64,000 nucleotides of DNA, taken from the NCBI GenBank assembly GCA_028718125.1, contig JAQUMN010000018.1, positions 1 through 64,000 of the forward strand. Reading direction: 5' to 3'. A model generated the notes under the pieces. The model was not told where the DNA came from and did not search any database. It worked only from the letters and a program-made list of their open reading frames with translations. The number at the start of each line of letters is the position of its first letter. Positions within the stretch are counted from its first letter, which is position 1. Source of the stretch: Kiritimatiellia bacterium. Its GTDB lineage: Bacteria > Verrucomicrobiota > Kiritimatiellia > JAAZAB01. This document shows, in pieces, positions 60,902-64,000 of this stretch. The position numbers were made by a program, and so were the translations under genes.

Positions 60902-63814
60902 ATGCCGGCTGCCCGCCGATCTTACAATGGTTCGTATGAGAACGAGCATCTCAGCCAGGTCGCCTTCCCCATGGGCGGGATGGGCGCGGGGATGATCTGT
61001 CTGGAAGGCACCGGCTCGTTTTCGCACGTCTCGCTGCACCATAAGCCGGAAATTTTCAATGAACCGCTGATGTTCGCCGTTCTTCATGTAAATGGCGCGT
61101 CCACGACCCGGGTGATAGAAGGCCCGGTGCCCATGCGGAAAGCATTCGGCGCGTCGAACACAGGCACTGGACTCGGGTACCGTTCGTATGGGCTGCCCCG
61201 TTTCGCAAAGGCATCGTTTACCACCCGGTTTCCCTTCGGTATCGTCCAACTCACCGACAAGACCATGCCGGTTACCGTCGAACTCACCGGCTGGAGCCCG
61301 TTCGTGCCGGGCGACGCCGATAACGCCAGCCTGCCGGCAGCCGGGATGGAATACCGGCTCAGGAACCGCACCAACAAGAGCGTTGCGGGCGTCTTTTCCT
61401 TCCACGCCTGGAACTTTATGCGGGCCAATGACAAAGCTGCCGGCACGGTCAGCCCGATGAAAGGCGGGTTTCTGCTGGGCGCTCCGGACACCCACAGCAT
61501 GTCGCCGTATGTCGCCAGTTGGCAGATATCGCGGCTGTTTCCTATCGCCGGGGGAATCGCGGAAGCCCCCTGTGCGCGGCTGGCTGACGACCTGGACTGG
61601 AAGAATGCGACCATGACCCGCGGCTATTACGCCAACGCCTATGAACGCTTCGGCGCCGCCGACGGATTCGTTTATATAGGGACGCGCGTATGCGTCGCCA
61701 CAGCCGGTCACTGGGTGTTCTCCATCGGCCACGATGGCGGGATGCGGCTGTTCGTGGATGGTCGGCCCACCGTCGCAAAAGCCGAGCGCGAAAGTCCGCA
61801 CCGGCCCGGCCGCACGGAGGTCGTAGCGACCATGGACGCGGGCGAGCATGAAATCATGTTCGCCTTCGAGCTCTGCGGCTTTGGCTGGGGCGTATCGCTA
61901 TCGTTCGGTCTCCCTCCGGATATCGTTCCTCAGGAAAAACCGGAGTATCCCACGCCGGATCAATGGGGTCTCCAGGCAGCGGCATCCACCGGCGGCCAGT
62001 TTGCGGCGTTCACTCCTTCTTCCGGCGTTAGAACGGATTGCGCCTGGTTTCGCGGAAAATGGTTCGATTCTCTGACCATGCTGTGGAAAAACCTGACCGT
62101 CGGAAAGATTCAAACCAAAGCTCCATTTGCAGAAGGCAAAAGCAGCGATGGAGGCAGCTTCTATGTTCCCTTCAAGCTCAAGGCACGCGCCGGGCAGACT
62201 ATACGCGTCCTGCTGGCCTGGCACGTGCCTCAAAGCGGCCTATGCCTGGGCGATGGGGTAATGTGCAATTGCAAACGCGGGCCGAAAGAGCCCGCCGCAT
62301 ACGTCCCCTGGTACGCAACGCGGTTCAATGACATCCACGCTGTGGCCGATTACTGGCGCACCCATTACGACACGCTAAGGGCGCGTTCCAAACTCTTCAG
62401 CGACTGTTTCTACGACACAACATTGCCGCCGGAGGTCGTCGAGGCTGTCGCTGCAAATCTGACGATTCTGAAATCCCCCACCGTTCTGCGCCAGCATGAC
62501 GGCCGGCTGTGGGGATGGGAAGGCTGTTGCGACACCGAAGGTTGCTGCAGCGGTTCCTGCACACACGTATGGAATTACGCCCAGGCGCTCTGTCACCTGT
62601 TCCCCAATCTGGAGCGGACCCTGCGCGAAACGGAATTTTTAGTGAACCAGGACGACCGCGGGCACCAGACGTTTCGAGCTTCTCTGCCGATTCGGCCGCC
62701 AGCGCACAATTTCCACGCCGCCGCCGACGGCCAGCTTGGCGGGATCATGAAGGTCCACCGGGAATGGCGGATTAGCGGCGACACGGCCTGGATGAAAAAC
62801 CTGTGGAGCAAGGTCAAGCAGAGTCTTGACTACTGTATCGCTACGTGGGATCCCGGTCACACCGGCACGCTGGTTAAGCCGCATCACAATACATACGACA
62901 TCGAGTTCTGGGGCGCCGATGGAATGTGCACCAGCTTCTATCTCGGTGCGCTCGCCGCCGCCATCCGGATGGGACGGGAGAACGACGCCGACGTTATCCT
63001 GTATGAGGAACTGCTCGCCAAAGGCAAAAAGGCCATGGAGACGACACTCTGGAACGGGGAGTTCTTCTTCCAGCGAATCCCGTGGACCGGCCTGTGGGCA
63101 GCCGACCCGGCTACGGCGCAATCCGCCAAAATAAACTACACGCCGGAGGCGTTGGCGCTTTTAAAGAAAGAGGGTCCGAAGTATCAATACGGAAACGGAT
63201 GCCTGTCCGACGGCGTAATAGGTGACTGGCTGGCCCGATGCAGCGGCGTGAGCCCGGTTCTGGATACCGCCAAGACCGCCAGGCACTTGAGGTCGGTATT
63301 CGCGCACAACTTCCGGAAAGATCTCTCCGACCACGCCAACCCGCAGCGATCGGGTTATGCATTCGGCCAGGAAGGCGGTCTTTTGCTATGCTCCTGGCCC
63401 AGAGGCGGCAAGCTATCGCTGCCGTTCCCTTACAGCGAAGAGGTGTGGACCGGCATCGAATACCATGTGGCCGCGCACCTTATCATGATGGGACGCATGC
63501 GCGAGGGGCTGCGGATTGTCCGGACGGCGCGCGACCGGTACGACGGCCGGTATCGTAATCCGTTCAATGAATACGAATGCGGTCATTGGTATGTGCGGGC
63601 AATGTCCTCATATAGCCTTCTACAAGCCCTGAGCGGCGCCCACTACGACGCGGTGAGCAAGACGCTCCATCTGCAACCGGCCATGACGGGCGACTTCAAG
63701 GCGTTCCTCAGCACGGCCACCGGATTCGGCACAGTCGGCGTCAGGAATGGCAAGCCGTTTTTGAAGGTTGTCTCCGGACGGATTGACGTTACCAGGATCG
63801 AATATCGGCAATGA
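60902..63814 (+). CDS. GH116-like glycoside hydrolase (beta-glucosidase/glucosylceramidase type) with inserted PA14-like domain
   Basis: 970 residues. N-terminal GH116 domain about 15-235 (GGMGAGMICLEGTGSFSHVS). About 240-338 is a PA14-like insertion (VFSIGHDGGMRLFVDGRP, then DAGEHEIMFAFELCGFGWGV). The catalytic (alpha/alpha)6 part follows with WGWEGCC, GSCTHVWNYAQAL (about 551-563) and NTYDIEFWGADGMCTS with D666, the expected acid/base residue. Family members cleave beta-glucosides, beta-xylosides or glucosylceramide. No signal peptide, so it probably acts in the cytoplasm. The stop overlaps the LacI-like start (ATGA). Confidence 0.85.
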   Translation: MPAARRSYNGSYENEHLSQVAFPMGGMGAGMICLEGTGSFSHVSLHHKPEIFNEPLMFAVLHVNGASTTRVIEGPVPMRKAFGASNTGTGLGYRSYGLPRFAKASFTTRFPFGIVQLTDKTMPVTVELTGWSPFVPGDADNASLPAAGMEYRLRNRTNKSVAGVFSFHAWNFMRANDKAAGTVSPMKGGFLLGAPDTHSMSPYVASWQISRLFPIAGGIAEAPCARLADDLDWKNATMTRGYYANAYERFGAADGFVYIGTRVCVATAGHWVFSIGHDGGMRLFVDGRPTVAKAERESPHRPGRTEVVATMDAGEHEIMFAFELCGFGWGVSLSFGLPPDIVPQEKPEYPTPDQWGLQAAASTGGQFAAFTPSSGVRTDCAWFRGKWFDSLTMLWKNLTVGKIQTKAPFAEGKSSDGGSFYVPFKLKARAGQTIRVLLAWHVPQSGLCLGDGVMCNCKRGPKEPAAYVPWYATRFNDIHAVADYWRTHYDTLRARSKLFSDCFYDTTLPPEVVEAVAANLTILKSPTVLRQHDGRLWGWEGCCDTEGCCSGSCTHVWNYAQALCHLFPNLERTLRETEFLVNQDDRGHQTFRASLPIRPPAHNFHAAADGQLGGIMKVHREWRISGDTAWMKNLWSKVKQSLDYCIATWDPGHTGTLVKPHHNTYDIEFWGADGMCTSFYLGALAAAIRMGRENDADVILYEELLAKGKKAMETTLWNGEFFFQRIPWTGLWAADPATAQSAKINYTPEALALLKKEGPKYQYGNGCLSDGVIGDWLARCSGVSPVLDTAKTARHLRSVFAHNFRKDLSDHANPQRSGYAFGQEGGLLLCSWPRGGKLSLPFPYSEEVWTGIEYHVAAHLIMMGRMREGLRIVRTARDRYDGRYRNPFNEYECGHWYVRAMSSYSLLQALSGAHYDAVSKTLHLQPAMTGDFKAFLSTATGFGTVGVRNGKPFLKVVSGRIDVTRIEYRQ

Positions 63815-64000
63815 TCTCATCTCTCCAGTTGGCCAGGTTGTGCGGGGTATCGCAGGGCACGGTAGACCGGGCACTGCATACCCGTCCGGGGATCAATGCA
63901 ACCACGCGGAAAAAAATACTTAAAATGGCGGAGCGGCATGGATATAAACCCCATCCCGCCGCACAAGAATTACTTGGTGGCAAACGCACATTGGTGGGCG
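63811..64000 (+). CDS. LacI family transcriptional regulator, N-terminal part (runs off the window)
   Basis: About 63 residues before the window ends. LQLARLCGVSQGTVDRALH is the LacI helix-turn-helix and RPGINATTRKKILKMAERHGY the hinge approach, with KPHPAA next. The ATG overlaps the stop of the GH116-like gene (ATGA, 63811-63814), so regulator and enzyme are cotranslated. It is the likely repressor of that gene by way of the site at 60836. Confidence 0.88.
   Translation, partial: MISSLQLARLCGVSQGTVDRALHTRPGINATTRKKILKMAERHGYKPHPAAQELLGGKRTLVG

Overview
The window is GC-rich bacterial chromosome, probably from the PVC group (Verrucomicrobiota, Kiritimatiellota or Lentisphaerota). The best phylogenetic clue is a 51-residue gene at 18371-18526 (minus), overlapping the next gene, that matches the small basic protein family known from Verrucomicrobia and Chlamydiae. 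A eukaryote-like xylulokinase, an archaeal-type entry to the shikimate pathway and many glycoside-hydrolase families fit that picture. No rRNA or tRNA gene is present; the one stable RNA is tmRNA (20750-21104). GC content and family matches were judged by eye.

Layout. 1-153: 3' end of an integron-integrase-like tyrosine recombinase. 553-8433 (minus): a membrane complex built like a group 4 hydrogenase or complex I (two antiporter-like subunits, NuoH-like, HyfE-like, a fused NuoC/NuoD-like large subunit and a ferredoxin-fused small subunit), led by an AtpI-like gene. The large subunit lacks the paired cysteines that bind NiFe, so it looks like an energy-converting hydrogenase-related (Ehr) complex rather than a hydrogenase. 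8741-13176: acyltransferase, atpZ, tatA, tadA, and the ADTH synthase/type II dehydroquinate synthase pair. 13476-20613: xylulokinase, polysaccharide deacetylase, SH3 protein, pseudouridine synthase, xylose isomerase. 20750-30608: tmRNA, MFS transporter, an FHA/PEGA pair, cinA, GNAT, ABC-F. 30769-39937: a Tad/Flp pilus cluster (two Flp-like pilins, two TadE-like and one TadG-like protein, CpaB, an FHA-CpaF fusion, TadB, TadC) without a secretin, CpaE or prepilin peptidase in the window. 40119-49578: ceramidase-like protein, AEC transporter, a putative glycosidase, ruvX-truA, and a tightly packed nadC-birA-coaX-manC operon. 49881-54514: GAF/degenerate GGDEF protein, gltX, glnS. 54529-64000: a glycan-utilisation stretch (GH109-like, GH172-like with an AraC regulator, GH116-like with an inserted PA14-like domain followed by a LacI regulator) interrupted by two decayed genes, a beta-CASP nuclease and a chagasin-like inhibitor.

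The most interesting non-genic signal is a dispersed element of about 110-190 bp in six copies (near 8.6, 19.9, 22.6, 45.9, 49.7 and 51.0 kb). It has terminal inverted repeats near CAGGGCTGCGTCA and no coding capacity, and at least three copies sit between 10-11 bp direct repeats, as expected of a non-autonomous transposable element (MITE). Other hairpin and tandem repeats fill most intergenic gaps and reach into the leaders of several pilin genes. Two in-frame tandem repeats lie inside genes (ABC-F linker and beta-CASP nuclease).
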